Shown here in pieces: positions 52,496-61,639 of a stretch of 64,000 nucleotides of DNA. Position 1 is the stretch's first letter, and every line of letters starts with the position of its first letter. The notes under the pieces are model-generated. The model searched no databases. It was given only the letters and a program-made list of their open reading frames with translations, and was not told the DNA's origin. The stretch is taken from positions 1 to 64,000 of the forward strand of contig JAIOPD010000004.1 of NCBI GenBank assembly GCA_021414115.1, written 5' to 3'. The stretch is from Planctomycetia bacterium. Lineage in GTDB: Bacteria; Planctomycetota; Planctomycetia; Pirellulales; UBA1268. A program made the position numbers and the translations under genes.

Positions 52496-52849
52496 CTACT
52501 CGGTGATCGGCTCCTTGATCAACTGCACGAAGTGATGCACTCGCGACGACGCGATCAACTCGGCCACCTTCTTGTCGGCGGCCTTCTTGTCGGCGTATTC
52601 GAAAAGTGCGAGCCGCTTCATGCCCTGATTGAACACGCCCCAGAAGGCCTTCATCCGCGCCTCCTTGGCGACCTTTTTCTTTCGTACGGCCTTCTTTTCG
52701 CCGACCTTCTTGGGCGCCTTGGCCTTCTTTTCCTTGGGGACCTTTTCCTTCGTGGCCTTCTCCTTGGCACCCGCCTTGGTCTTGCCACGGGCCTCCGCCG
52801 CATCCGCCTGGGCCCGCAGTTCCTTGCGATTTACGATTTTCCGCGCCAT
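52496..52849 (-). CDS. lysine-rich basic small protein
   Basis: This 117-residue protein has an extremely lysine-rich first half (residues about 20-65, repeats of K-E-K-A-K and P-K-K). A folded C-terminus follows, reading ARMKAFWGVFNQGMKRLALFEYADKKAADKKVAELIA then VHHFVQLIKEPI. The charged tract recalls histone H1-like or nucleic-acid-binding tails; the C-terminal domain is not recognised. It heads a probable two-gene operon with the lipoprotein. A -10-like TATACT lies about 52 bp upstream. Confidence 0.75.
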   Translation of the reverse strand: MARKIVNRKELRAQADAAEARGKTKAGAKEKATKEKVPKEKKAKAPKKVGEKKAVRKKKVAKEARMKAFWGVFNQGMKRLALFEYADKKAADKKVAELIASSRVHHFVQLIKEPITE

Positions 52850-52901
52850 GTCGCAGTCGCCGTCCTTCCGTCAGAGGTTGAATCTGGAATGAGTGGCCCG
52901 A

Positions 52902-52907
52902 AGTATA
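52902..52907 (-). promoter_or_regulatory. -10-like TATACT upstream of the lysine-rich gene
   Basis: TATACT on the minus strand lies 52 bp before ATG 52849 and back to back with a TATACT for nadA; the -35 is unclear. Confidence 0.35.
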
Positions 52908-52937
52908 GCGTGTCGGCAACTCGCCGCACCGCCGGTT

Positions 52938-52943
52938 TATACT
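52938..52943 (+). promoter_or_regulatory. -10-like TATACT just before nadA
   Basis: TATACT ends 9 bases before the nadA ATG, so transcription may begin at or within about 2-3 bases of the start codon. No Shine-Dalgarno is visible. Confidence 0.45.
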
Positions 52944-52952
52944 GACCGCATC

Positions 52953-54095
52953 ATGACCACGACCGCCACCGCCGTGCCGCTTGCCGCCCCGTTCGCCGCC
53001 TACCGGGGCCTCGAGGACGCCGTGCTCAACGACCGCATTTCGGCGGTGCGGCGGCGGATGGGTGCCAGGCTCGTGATCCTCGGCCACCATTATCAGCAGG
53101 ACGGCGTGATCGCCCATGCCGACATCCAAGGGGACAGCTACCAGCTCTCGCGGTCGGCGGCGGAGCGGGCCGAGTGCGAGGCGATCGCTTTCTGCGGCGT
53201 CCACTTCATGGCCGAGACGGCCGACATCCTCGTCAACCGGCCGGACCTGGTCGCCGCCCGGGGCGGTCGGCGGGTGGCGGTCGTTCTGCCCGACATGGCC
53301 GCGGGCTGTTCGATGGCCGACATGGCCGGGATCGAGCAGGTGGAGGACGCCTGGGCCGACCTCGGCACCGTGCTCGACACCGCCGACATCACTCCCGTCA
53401 CCTACATCAACTCGGCCGCGAGCCTCAAGGCCTTCTGCGGCCGCCACGGTGGCATCGTCTGCACGTCGAGCAACGCCCGGGCCGTGCTCGAGTGGGCCTT
53501 TGCCCGCACCAAGCGGGTGCTCTTCTTTCCCGACCAGCATCTCGGCCGCAACACCGCGCGGGCCATGGGCATTCCGCTCGACGAGATGTCGCTCTGGAAC
53601 CCGCACGATCCCGCCCTCGGTGGCAACACCCGCGGCCAGCTGGAGAAGAGCCGCGTGATCCTCTGGCAGGGCCACTGCAGCGTGCACGCGATGTTCAAGC
53701 CGGAGCATGTCGATGCCATGCGGGCGAACCTTCCCGGCGTGAAGATCCTCGTGCATCCGGAGTGCGCGATGGAGGTGGTCGACAAGGCGGACCTCACGGG
53801 CTCGACGAGCTACATCCTCAAGCAGGTCGACGATGCCCCGCCGGGCACGCGGTGGGCGATCGGCACGGAACTGCACCTCGTCAAGCGGCTGGAGCAGACC
53901 CATCCCGAGCAGACGATCAAGTTTCTCTCACCGGTCGTGTGCATGTGCGCGACGATGTATCGCATCGATCTGGCGCACCTCTGCTGGAGCCTCGAGCACC
54001 TCGAGAAGGGCAAACCCGTCAACGTGATCCGTGTCGATGACGAGACGGCCGCGTGGGCGGTCACGTCGCTCGAACGCATGCTCGCGGTGAAGTGA
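52953..54095 (+). CDS. nadA: quinolinate synthase
   Basis: This 380-residue enzyme condenses iminoaspartate and dihydroxyacetone phosphate to quinolinate in NAD synthesis, using a 4Fe-4S cluster. Family motifs are LVILGHHYQQDGVIAHADIQGDSYQLS, FCGVHFMAETADIL (first cluster Cys), VCTSSNARAVLEWA, ILVHPECAMEVV and VCMCATMYRIDLAHL. The three conserved cysteines are present. ATG 52953 gives the family-like N-terminus and lies 9 bases after a -10-like box. Neither nadB nor nadC is in the window. The gene is monocistronic. Confidence 0.95.
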   Translation: MTTTATAVPLAAPFAAYRGLEDAVLNDRISAVRRRMGARLVILGHHYQQDGVIAHADIQGDSYQLSRSAAERAECEAIAFCGVHFMAETADILVNRPDLVAARGGRRVAVVLPDMAAGCSMADMAGIEQVEDAWADLGTVLDTADITPVTYINSAASLKAFCGRHGGIVCTSSNARAVLEWAFARTKRVLFFPDQHLGRNTARAMGIPLDEMSLWNPHDPALGGNTRGQLEKSRVILWQGHCSVHAMFKPEHVDAMRANLPGVKILVHPECAMEVVDKADLTGSTSYILKQVDDAPPGTRWAIGTELHLVKRLEQTHPEQTIKFLSPVVCMCATMYRIDLAHLCWSLEHLEKGKPVNVIRVDDETAAWAVTSLERMLAVK

Positions 54096-54181
54096 TACGG
54101 CTCCCACTGAAGCCTCGCGCGTCAAGGCTCGACGTCCTACCGATTGTGGTTTCTCGTGGGGAACGCCAGCTGGCGAGGGTC

Positions 54182-54314
54182 GGGGCTGCCCGTGCCCCGA
54201 CAGCCGGACGTTCGCGTCGGGCATCCTGCCCGCCGCTCACTGCATGTCCGCTGCGCTTCGGCATCCTGCCTTCGCTTGCTCCCATAGCCCGGCTCTCGGG
54301 GTACGGGCAGCCCC
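54182..54314. repeat. family-B inverted repeat
   Basis: Arm 54182-54207 (GGGGCTGCCCGTGCCCC...) pairs with 54289-54314 with two mismatches; spacer 81 bp. It is followed 71 bp later by a family-A arm, so the B-then-A order is kept. The gap 54096-54535 between nadA and the aminotransferase holds only these repeats and linkers. Confidence 0.88.
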
Positions 54315-54385
54315 TCACACGAACAAAAGGCCTACGGGTCGCCTTTCGAGAGCGCTGCAGTGACTGGCACGCGCCGCCGCCGATC

Positions 54386-54420
54386 GGGAAGCCCCAAGCG
54401 CGAGCGCGGGGTATACGGGT
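54386..54420. repeat. solo family-A arm (A2)
   Basis: GGGAAGCCCCAAGCGC followed by GCGGGGTATACGGGT; the partner arm is missing. Short direct repeats (TACGGGTCGC...GAGCGCTG) flank it on both sides. Confidence 0.85.
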
Positions 54421-54535
54421 CGCTTTGAGGGAGCGCTGGATTGGTAACACGCAGGGTTCAACGCTGCGCAGTTAAGGCACGAACTCAGCTCCTCGCCGCG
54501 CACGAGTGCAGCCCGCGGCGATCTTCACGGGGGCG

Positions 54536-55774
54536 TCAGCCGGCTTGGGCGTATTCGTCGAGGAGCGACTCGATGCGGGCGAAGACGTCGGCCATCTGGT
54601 CGGCGTCGGGCAGGAGGGTGACCCGGAAGTGGTCGCGGTAGGGAACGTTGAAGCTCGACCCCGGCGCGACGAGGACATGCTTCCGCTCGAGGAGGTCGAG
54701 GGCGAACTGCTGGTCGTCGAAGCCCGCGAGGCCGCCGGGCAGCCGCTCCGCGTGCACGCGGATGAACGCGTACATGGCCCCCTGCGGAGCCACGGCCGAG
54801 AGCCAGCGGCTGCCGGCCACAGCGCCGAGCATGGCGGCACGGGTGGCGTGGAGCCGGCCGCCGGGACGCGTCAGATCGAAGATCGACTGGTGGCCGCCAA
54901 GCGCCGTCTGCACGGCGAACTGGCCCGGCACATTCGAGCACAGCCGCAGCGATGCGAGCAGTTCGACCGCCTGGATGTAGTCGCGGGCATGCTCCCGTTC
55001 ACCGGAGAAGATCAGCCAGCCGACCCGGAGGCCGCAGGCCCGGTAGACCTTGCTGAGGCCGGCGAAGGTGAGGCACAGCGCCCGCTTGGCGAGCGTGGCG
55101 GTGGGCACGAACTCGGCGCCGTCGTAGAGCATCTCGTCGTAGATCTCGTCGGCGCAGAGCACGAGATGGTGCCGCTCCGCGATCCCGGCGAGGGCCTCGA
55201 GCACCTCGCGTGGATAGACGGCACCCGTGGGATTGTTGGGATTGATGATGACGAGGGCCCGAGTGCGGTCGGTGACGAGCGCCTCGATCTCGGCGGGGTC
55301 GGGCACGAAGCCGCGTTCGGGGCGGCAGGGATAATGCACCGCCTTCGCGCCGTGGATCACGACCGAGGCCGTCCAGAGCGGGTAATCGGGGCTCGGTACG
55401 AGCACCTCGTCCCCCGGGTTCAAGAGTGCCCGCATCGCGAGCATGATGAGCTCCGACACGCCGTTGCCGATGAAGACGTCGTCGGCCGTGATGTCCATCA
55501 CGCCGCGGTTCTGCTGCTGCATCACCACGGCCTCGCGGGCCGGGAAGATGCCCTTCTGGTGCGAATAAGGATCGGCCTGGTGGAGGTTTTCCACGACGGC
55601 CACCCGCATCGACCCGGGCATCCGAAACCCGAAGGCCCCCGGATTGCCGATGTTGAGCTTCACGATCTCGTGCCCCTCGCGCTCCAGTTGCTCGGCGCGG
55701 CGGGCAAGAGCGCCACGAATCTCGTAGCGGACCTCGTGGAGGTGTTCGGAGGCACGAAGCGGTTTCAGGCTCAT
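54536..55774 (-). CDS. class I aminotransferase, AlaA-like
   Basis: This 412-residue PLP enzyme resembles E. coli AlaA (about 405 residues), which makes alanine from pyruvate and glutamate. Visible motifs are IVKLNIGNPGAFGF near the N-terminus, VFIGNGVSELI, VPSPDYPLW, VIINPNNPTGAVYP and LCADEIYDEMLYDG. The PLP lysine is in AGLSKVYRACGLRVGW (Lys near residue 241), and RVTLLPD lies near the end. ATG 55774 is chosen from the family N-terminus (MSLKPLRASEHLHEVRYEIRG); an upstream frame to 55984 overlaps the giant gene's end. Substrate specificity is inferred. Confidence 0.88.
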   Translation of the reverse strand: MSLKPLRASEHLHEVRYEIRGALARRAEQLEREGHEIVKLNIGNPGAFGFRMPGSMRVAVVENLHQADPYSHQKGIFPAREAVVMQQQNRGVMDITADDVFIGNGVSELIMLAMRALLNPGDEVLVPSPDYPLWTASVVIHGAKAVHYPCRPERGFVPDPAEIEALVTDRTRALVIINPNNPTGAVYPREVLEALAGIAERHHLVLCADEIYDEMLYDGAEFVPTATLAKRALCLTFAGLSKVYRACGLRVGWLIFSGEREHARDYIQAVELLASLRLCSNVPGQFAVQTALGGHQSIFDLTRPGGRLHATRAAMLGAVAGSRWLSAVAPQGAMYAFIRVHAERLPGGLAGFDDQQFALDLLERKHVLVAPGSSFNVPYRDHFRVTLLPDADQMADVFARIESLLDEYAQAG

Positions 55775-55821
55775 GGGGTCGGGTTCCGGAGGAAGCATTG
55801 ATCCTACCTCGGCCGCGGCCG

Positions 55822-58800
55822 TCAGTCGGCGAGCGCGGCGGCGAGCGATTCCCAGGGCATGGGCACCCAGGCCACGCACTCGGGCAGAGCCGTCGGCACG
55901 CGGGCCGCGCCGGCGGTTCGAGCCGGCGAGGCGTTGGCCCGGTCGATCGCGCGGTCCACGGCCGTGCCCAGTCGCTCGAGCCACTCGGGCACCTCGACGC
56001 CCGACCCGCTGGCCAGGCCGATGAACGACGTCGCCTTCGCCTCGAGCGCCGCCCCCGCCGCGGTCGATTGACCGGCGATGAGTTCGGCCACGGCGGGCTC
56101 GACCAATGCCTCGAGCTCGTCCTGCTCGAGCATCGCCGTGAACGGCCGCCGGACCCGGTCGCCGATACTGGCCAGCCGCACGCTCCAGTGACCCTCGAGC
56201 TGGTCGAGCCTCCGCACGAGCCCCGCCGCGGTGTCACGGGTCTCGTCGCGGAGCCGTTCCCGCCAGGACTCCGCGGCCGCGGCCACGCCGCGGCCCGCGA
56301 GCACCCGATGGGCCATGTTGACCGGCCGCAGTGTCCAGGAGATGCGGTCGTGTTCGGCCTTCACCCGCAGGTAGTCGAGCAGGATGTAGAGGCATTCGCC
56401 CCGGTCGGACTGCGTGGTGGTCGAGTTCCAGTCACGATACTCGGCGTGATTCTCCGCGATGCTTTCCAGCACCAGCCGCAGGCGGGCCGCTGCCTGCTTC
56501 ATCGGCAGCGCTCCCGAGGCGAGGTCCTCGATGAGCCGGGCGGGATGGCGACTGGCCGGTACGTCGGGCTCCCCGGCCTCCGCGGCCCGATCGAGCAGGT
56601 GTTCGAGCCAGTTCCGCACGCCGCCGCGCAGGATGCCGCGAAGCGAGGACGGCGCCAGGAGGTGCTGCGTGAACAGCCCCGAGCCATACCGCTCGACGAA
56701 CTCGCGGGTGACGGCGAAGGCCTTGTCATCGCGGACGCGTTCGAGAACCGAGAGCCGCAGCTGTCGGGCATGCGTCATCCAGGTCTCGAGCAGTTTGGGG
56801 ACGAGCAGCGACAGGCCGTCGAGGATTCGCGCCGTCTGCGTGGCGGCGTCAGCGTCGCCGTCGCGACTGCTCTCCACGATCCGTTCGACGAGCGCGGTCG
56901 TGCCCGCCTCGAAGACGCGGTCGAACTCGCTGACGCTCGCCCCGCCTGGAGGCCGGGTGCTCTCGAGCGCCTTGGCCAGTTGCACGACCATGATCGCCTG
57001 TCGGACGAGGCCCAGGCGGGGCAGGGACGCCGCCATCCGCTCGAGCAGCCGTTCGCGAGTCCGCGCCCGGACGATGCGGTCGGGGCGGCCGCCGCGGGAC
57101 AAGGGGACGTAGAGCACGGGCTTGCCGACGAGACGTTCGCAGACGGCCTGGCTGCGATCAGCGGCCTCGATCGCATCACCACGGATGAGCGCCGCGATCA
57201 GCCCGCCGACGGAGGCCTGCGAGGCCGGGCCGCTTGCCGACGGAGCGAGCCGCAGCCGGGCCGACAGCATCCAGAGCGTTTCGCCCGCCTGCACGGCGGC
57301 TTCGATCAGCCGTTCTGCCGCCGCGTCGCGCTGCCAGCGGAGCCGGTCAAACTCGGTCGGCGACATGCCGGGGGGCGGCTCCTGGTCGCGGGCGGCGACG
57401 AGCGTGGCCGCGCGGATCATCGTCCGCCGCAGCCGCCGCAGCGTGTGCCGCCAGCCGATGACGGAATCGAGTTCCTCGCGGGCCGGCTCCGCCCCGTCTG
57501 CTGCGTCAATGGCGCACCAGGCCGTAACCGCCTCACGAAACAGGCGAAAGACTCCTCTGAGGAACTCAGCGGCATCTTCCACGGCCGCCAGGCTGCCGAC
57601 CGACACCCCGCCGCCGTCGAGGTCGATCATGCCACCGTCCACGCCGTCGTCCGCGGAGTCGCGCCAGACCATCGACTCGTAGGCGGCGGCGACCCGCTCC
57701 TCGGCATCGGGCTGGTCCTCGTCGTCAGCCTCGCGCCGGCTCGGATCGTCTCCCGGCTCGCGGCCCACGGCCGCCGCCTCGACGATATCGACGACGTCTC
57801 CGGTGTTGGCCTCGACGAGCTCGAGAAAGCGGCGCACCCGCGAACGTCCCTGAGGTGAACGGTCGAGGCACGCCTGGGCGATCCACCGGCTCGCGGCCGC
57901 GAGCCAGACCGGGCCGCTCCGCTCGACGGCAGGGCCTTCGAGCAGCGACGCCCAGTGCACGAGCAGCCCCGCCGCGCCGTCGAGGTCGCCTTCGTCGAGC
58001 AGGGCGTCGGCCGCCTGTGCGTGGGTTTTGGGCGAGGAGAAGCCGGCCACTTCATGCCGCCAGAATCCTGACGGCGGCGGCTCCGACGCATGTTCGCGCC
58101 GGCGGGAGAGCGACTCGATCACCTCGCGGGCCGAGTCGAGGCACTCGCGACCCGAAAGATGCGGCACGCCCGAGACGGTGGTCGTGGCATAGCGGTCCCA
58201 CCAGGTCGCGAGCTTGTCGATCGATGCCGCGGCGCGGGCGGCGGCGGGACTTGCCGTCGGAATACTGGCGTGCCGCCAGGCTGCGGCGTAGCCGTCGAGG
58301 ATCGAGCCGGTGGCCATCACGAGGTCGTCTACCCGTGGATCGGGCAGGCTCTCACCCCCCGGCTCGTGCAGCGGGAACTGACCGGAGAGGCCGAGAATAT
58401 TCCAGGGATCGACCGCGGCGCCGCAGCCGACGGCGCGGAACAGCAGGTCGGTCGCGATATCGAGCTGATCGAGCGCCGCGGCGGCGTCGGCTCCACGCCA
58501 CAGCTCCTGCTGCGCCGCCACGACATGGCTCGTGATCCGCGCGAACATCCGTGCGGAAGCGGCCGGCACGGCGGTCGCGAGCCGCTCGGCGACCTCCGCG
58601 CGGCCAAGCCGGGCGAGCACGACCGCGAGGGCCACGTTCTCGACCTGCCGGCCGCGACGGCCCGCAAGCATCGCGTTGATGTGCCGTCGCACGCCCCCGA
58701 ACGGCTGCCGCACCCGATGGGCCTCCTCCTCGAGACGTTGGCGGTGGGCGGCCGGAAGGGTCGTCAGCAGCCGCCGGTAGAATTCGTCGCGATAGGAGGC

Positions 58801-59799
58801 GATCCGCGGGAGGAGTTCGGCGAGTGGGAGCCCTGCCTGGATCGCGCCGGGGCCGTGGCCCGAGAGGCCGCTGGCCATCAGCATCACGCCGGCCAGCACC
58901 GCGGACGATTCCCAGCGGAGTTCGGCGGCGGTCGCCGCGGTCCGGTCTGGAATCTGCGCCGCGTCGGGCCATGACAGGATTCCGTCGAGCGTCGCCTGCT
59001 GGACGACCATTCGCCGATACAAGCCGCGTTCGTCGATCCGCGACGGATCCCAAAGACCGAAGAGATAGTTGGGCCTACTCGACGCGGGGTGCAGGAAGTC
59101 GAAGGCCCGCGGATCGATCGCGAGCTCCTCCAACGCGTCGAGGTCGAAGTCGGCCTGACGGAGGAGCTCGACGGGCACTTCGCCCAGGATGCCGATCGCC
59201 CCGTTCACGAGCTGGCGATACCTGCCGTGCGCCGCTCCCGCGCCGGCGACGTAGAGGGGGATCGGCCGCACTCGCTCGTGCGGATAGGGTTCCGAGAGGC
59301 GGCCGTTCTCGAGCACGGCGAGCGGACGCCAGCCGACGTAATCGTCGAGACGGTCGATCGCCCGTGCCACGACGGCGTCACGGTCGTCCTCGGGACCTCC
59401 CTCGGCGAGCAGCCCGCGCATCGCGGCCATGATGAAGAACGGCCGCTCGAGCGCCCCCGGCGGCTGGTGCTCGAGGAGATCTGCGTGGTATCGCCGATAG
59501 GCGGGCAGCAGCCCGTCGAACACGCCGTCGATCGCCCACCGCGCCTGGACGGCGTCGCGGAAAGCCGGTTCCGTAGCCTCGAGGCCCTGCAGTCTGGCCC
59601 GCAGCGCGGTCGCGACCTCGGTCGCGGTGTCGGCTCCTTCGGCGACCGAGCCGTCGGGGGAGGCTGGCTCGATCCCCGCGTAGAGGTCGTTGATGCCGCG
59701 CCACGCCGCCGCATCGAAGGCGCCCGACGAGAAGTTGAGATACCCGAGCACGATCGCCGCGGCATCCCTGGAACCCGGCGTCTTCACGGCATGCAGCAT
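55822..59799 (-). CDS. giant cytoplasmic helical protein of unknown function
   Basis: This 1,325-residue protein matches no family that I recognise. There is no signal peptide and no clear membrane segment, so it is probably cytoplasmic. It is almost wholly alpha-helical and rich in Ala, Arg and Glu. Notable parts are an N-terminal domain (AIVLGYLNFSSGAFDAAAWRGINDLYAG, residues about 15-42), a central acidic linker near 680-720 (DDEDQPDAEERVAAAYES), and a C-terminal half with NWLEHLLDRA and ECLYILLDYLRVKAEHDRISW. No nucleotide-binding loop or metal motif was seen. It lies 47 bp before the aminotransferase on the same strand. A large scaffold or solenoid is possible. Confidence 0.85.
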   Translation of the reverse strand: MLHAVKTPGSRDAAAIVLGYLNFSSGAFDAAAWRGINDLYAGIEPASPDGSVAEGADTATEVATALRARLQGLEATEPAFRDAVQARWAIDGVFDGLLPAYRRYHADLLEHQPPGALERPFFIMAAMRGLLAEGGPEDDRDAVVARAIDRLDDYVGWRPLAVLENGRLSEPYPHERVRPIPLYVAGAGAAHGRYRQLVNGAIGILGEVPVELLRQADFDLDALEELAIDPRAFDFLHPASSRPNYLFGLWDPSRIDERGLYRRMVVQQATLDGILSWPDAAQIPDRTAATAAELRWESSAVLAGVMLMASGLSGHGPGAIQAGLPLAELLPRIASYRDEFYRRLLTTLPAAHRQRLEEEAHRVRQPFGGVRRHINAMLAGRRGRQVENVALAVVLARLGRAEVAERLATAVPAASARMFARITSHVVAAQQELWRGADAAAALDQLDIATDLLFRAVGCGAAVDPWNILGLSGQFPLHEPGGESLPDPRVDDLVMATGSILDGYAAAWRHASIPTASPAAARAAASIDKLATWWDRYATTTVSGVPHLSGRECLDSAREVIESLSRRREHASEPPPSGFWRHEVAGFSSPKTHAQAADALLDEGDLDGAAGLLVHWASLLEGPAVERSGPVWLAAASRWIAQACLDRSPQGRSRVRRFLELVEANTGDVVDIVEAAAVGREPGDDPSRREADDEDQPDAEERVAAAYESMVWRDSADDGVDGGMIDLDGGGVSVGSLAAVEDAAEFLRGVFRLFREAVTAWCAIDAADGAEPAREELDSVIGWRHTLRRLRRTMIRAATLVAARDQEPPPGMSPTEFDRLRWQRDAAAERLIEAAVQAGETLWMLSARLRLAPSASGPASQASVGGLIAALIRGDAIEAADRSQAVCERLVGKPVLYVPLSRGGRPDRIVRARTRERLLERMAASLPRLGLVRQAIMVVQLAKALESTRPPGGASVSEFDRVFEAGTTALVERIVESSRDGDADAATQTARILDGLSLLVPKLLETWMTHARQLRLSVLERVRDDKAFAVTREFVERYGSGLFTQHLLAPSSLRGILRGGVRNWLEHLLDRAAEAGEPDVPASRHPARLIEDLASGALPMKQAAARLRLVLESIAENHAEYRDWNSTTTQSDRGECLYILLDYLRVKAEHDRISWTLRPVNMAHRVLAGRGVAAAAESWRERLRDETRDTAAGLVRRLDQLEGHWSVRLASIGDRVRRPFTAMLEQDELEALVEPAVAELIAGQSTAAGAALEAKATSFIGLASGSGVEVPEWLERLGTAVDRAIDRANASPARTAGAARVPTALPECVAWVPMPWESLAAALAD

Positions 59800-59947
59800 C
59801 GAAGGAGGGTTCGCGGGAGGGAGAGCGCAGCGGAAAAATCAGGACAACCGATGAAATCCTATCATTTTTGCCCCCTCGCGAGCACGAACTATCCTTGGCC
59901 TGACGTCGGGCCATGGGCCTGCGCGAACCGTCAGGATATCGGCTCTC

Positions 59948-61294
59948 ATGCATCGCATCATTTCTCCACTCGCCGGGTCCGTGCTGCTTTCGACGGTCGT
60001 GTGGATCGCCGGCGGGCTTTCGGCCATGGCGCAGTCGCTCCTCTGCGGTACGGCCGGCGATGAGCTCGTCGCGGCCCGGGCGGGCCTGACCCGCGAGTGG
60101 GTCGTGCAGATTCCGTTCGACTCGGCCGGCTGGCGGCTCGAGCACGTGTCGATCGGCGACGATCTCGTCGTCGCCTGTTCCGGCGACGGTGGCGTGCACG
60201 CCGTCCAGGCGTCGCCTGCGCGAACCGGCTCGCCCCGCGCGGGAAGCGTGCTCTGGTCGCAACGCGTGGGCACGCCCGGCGGACCGGTGGCGGCTGCGGG
60301 CATTGGCCCCAAGGTTGTGACGGTGGCGCGGGATCTCGATCTCTATGCCTTCGACAGTGCCGATGGCAGTCGCATGTGGCACCGCTCCTTCGGCCGTCCG
60401 CCGTCCGCATCTGCCGTCTCGTCGGACGAATGGGTGTATGCTCCGTTGACGGCCAACGGTGTGATGCGACTGCCCGTGAATCCCACCGCGCAGCCTCGGC
60501 TGCAGGACACCGCGAAGAAAGACGCCGCGGCTTCCCAGGATCGACCCGCCAAGCAGCCCAGCGAGAAGGTCGCCGGGACGTCCACCGATCCTCTGCTGCC
60601 GATCTCACTCGATGCGGGCGGCCGCGTGGAGTCAGGGCCGATTGCCTACAAGGATGGCGTGGTGTGGTGCACCGAGAGCGGGCTGCTCGTCGGCATCGTC
60701 CCATTCAGCCTCGGATGGAAACGGCTCGAGTTTGATCTCCGCTCGGGGCTGACCGGCCCGCCGGCGATTCGCGACGCTGCGCTCTTCGTGGCCACCGAGG
60801 AGGGCGACCTCGCCCGCATCGACGACACGGGCCAGGAAGACGCGCCTGATTTCGCCGCCGTGTGGCACGTCGTGCTCGTCGCTCGTCCGCAGGGCAGCCC
60901 GCTCGTCTCCGGCCAGACCGTCGTCGTCTCGCTGGGTGACGCGGGCATTCACGCCTTTTCGGCCACCACCGGCGACGAACTCTGGAGGAGTTGTGTGGTG
61001 GGGCGGCTCGTGGCCACGACGGGCAATCGCGTGTGGTGCGTCGACGAGGTTGGCCGGCTGGCGAGCCTCGACCTGGCCACCGGCATGCCGAGCGAATGGA
61101 TGTGCCTCGGCAGCTTCACGCTGCCGCTCACCAACACCGTCACGGAGCGGCTGGTGCTTGCCTCGCCCGACGGCCTCATCGTCTCGCTCGCGCCGCGGCG
61201 CACGACGTCGAAGCTGCCGCCTCCGCCACCCAAGGACGAGAAGCAGCCGCCGGCCGCCGCTGAGCCCGTCGCCGAGGAGCGGACGGAGACCTAG
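59948..61294 (+). CDS. exported PQQ-type beta-propeller protein
   Basis: This 448-residue protein has a signal segment (MHRIISPLAGSVLLSTVVWIAGGLSAMAQ). Propeller-type repeats follow: LEHVSIGDDLVVACSGDGGVHAVQA, VVTVARDLDLYAFDSADGSRMWH, IHAFSATTGDELWRS and RLASLDLATG. A Lys/Ala/Pro-rich insertion is near residues 185-225, and the C-terminal tail is Pro-rich. No enzymatic site is recognised. It is divergent from the giant helical gene across about 150 bp and convergent with mtfA across the repeat locus. Confidence 0.72.
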   Translation: MHRIISPLAGSVLLSTVVWIAGGLSAMAQSLLCGTAGDELVAARAGLTREWVVQIPFDSAGWRLEHVSIGDDLVVACSGDGGVHAVQASPARTGSPRAGSVLWSQRVGTPGGPVAAAGIGPKVVTVARDLDLYAFDSADGSRMWHRSFGRPPSASAVSSDEWVYAPLTANGVMRLPVNPTAQPRLQDTAKKDAAASQDRPAKQPSEKVAGTSTDPLLPISLDAGGRVESGPIAYKDGVVWCTESGLLVGIVPFSLGWKRLEFDLRSGLTGPPAIRDAALFVATEEGDLARIDDTGQEDAPDFAAVWHVVLVARPQGSPLVSGQTVVVSLGDAGIHAFSATTGDELWRSCVVGRLVATTGNRVWCVDEVGRLASLDLATGMPSEWMCLGSFTLPLTNTVTERLVLASPDGLIVSLAPRRTTSKLPPPPPKDEKQPPAAAEPVAEERTET

Positions 61295-61342
61295 ACCGCT
61301 TGCGACTTGGTGTCTCGCCTGACGGGGCCTGAGTGGTGGGTC

Positions 61343-61474
61343 GGGGCTGCCCGTGCCCCGCGAGCCGGACGTTCGCTGCGCCCATCCTGGGCTGCGCTCA
61401 CTCGATGCTGCCTGCGCTTCGGCATCCTGCCTGCGCTGGCCAGCAACGCCGGCTCTCGGGGCACGGGCAGCCCC
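61343..61474. repeat. family-B inverted repeat
   Basis: Arm 61343-61368 faces arm 61449-61474 with one mismatch. The internal sequence shares the CTGCGCCCATCCTGGGCT and CACTCGATGCTGCC segments with the copy near 48000. Family A follows 29 bp later, exactly as at 48111. The gap 61295-61639 contains only this composite. Confidence 0.92.
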
Positions 61475-61503
61475 TCGCGGGTACTCGATGGTGCCGGTTG
61501 CTG

Positions 61504-61610
61504 GGGAAGCCCGGAGCGCGAGCGACGGGAAGACGCGTGGCGACCGTGTTGATGGCGGGGAGCCGTCCGACGTGGTGGACGTTTTCCCCGCGCTGGCGCT
61601 TGGGGCTTCC
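61504..61610. repeat. family-A inverted repeat, complete
   Basis: A1 arm at 61504 and A2 arm ending 61610; 107 bp, the same length as the 48111 copy and with few differences even in the loop. Confidence 0.92.
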
Positions 61611-61639
61611 TGAAGGCGAGCGCCAACGTCGAAGGAGCG

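Noticed and set aside
55798..57858. 686-codon plus-strand open frame opposite the giant helical gene
   Set aside because: Composition is Arg/Gly/His-rich and repetitive, typical of an antisense shadow; the minus-strand frame is longer and uninterrupted.
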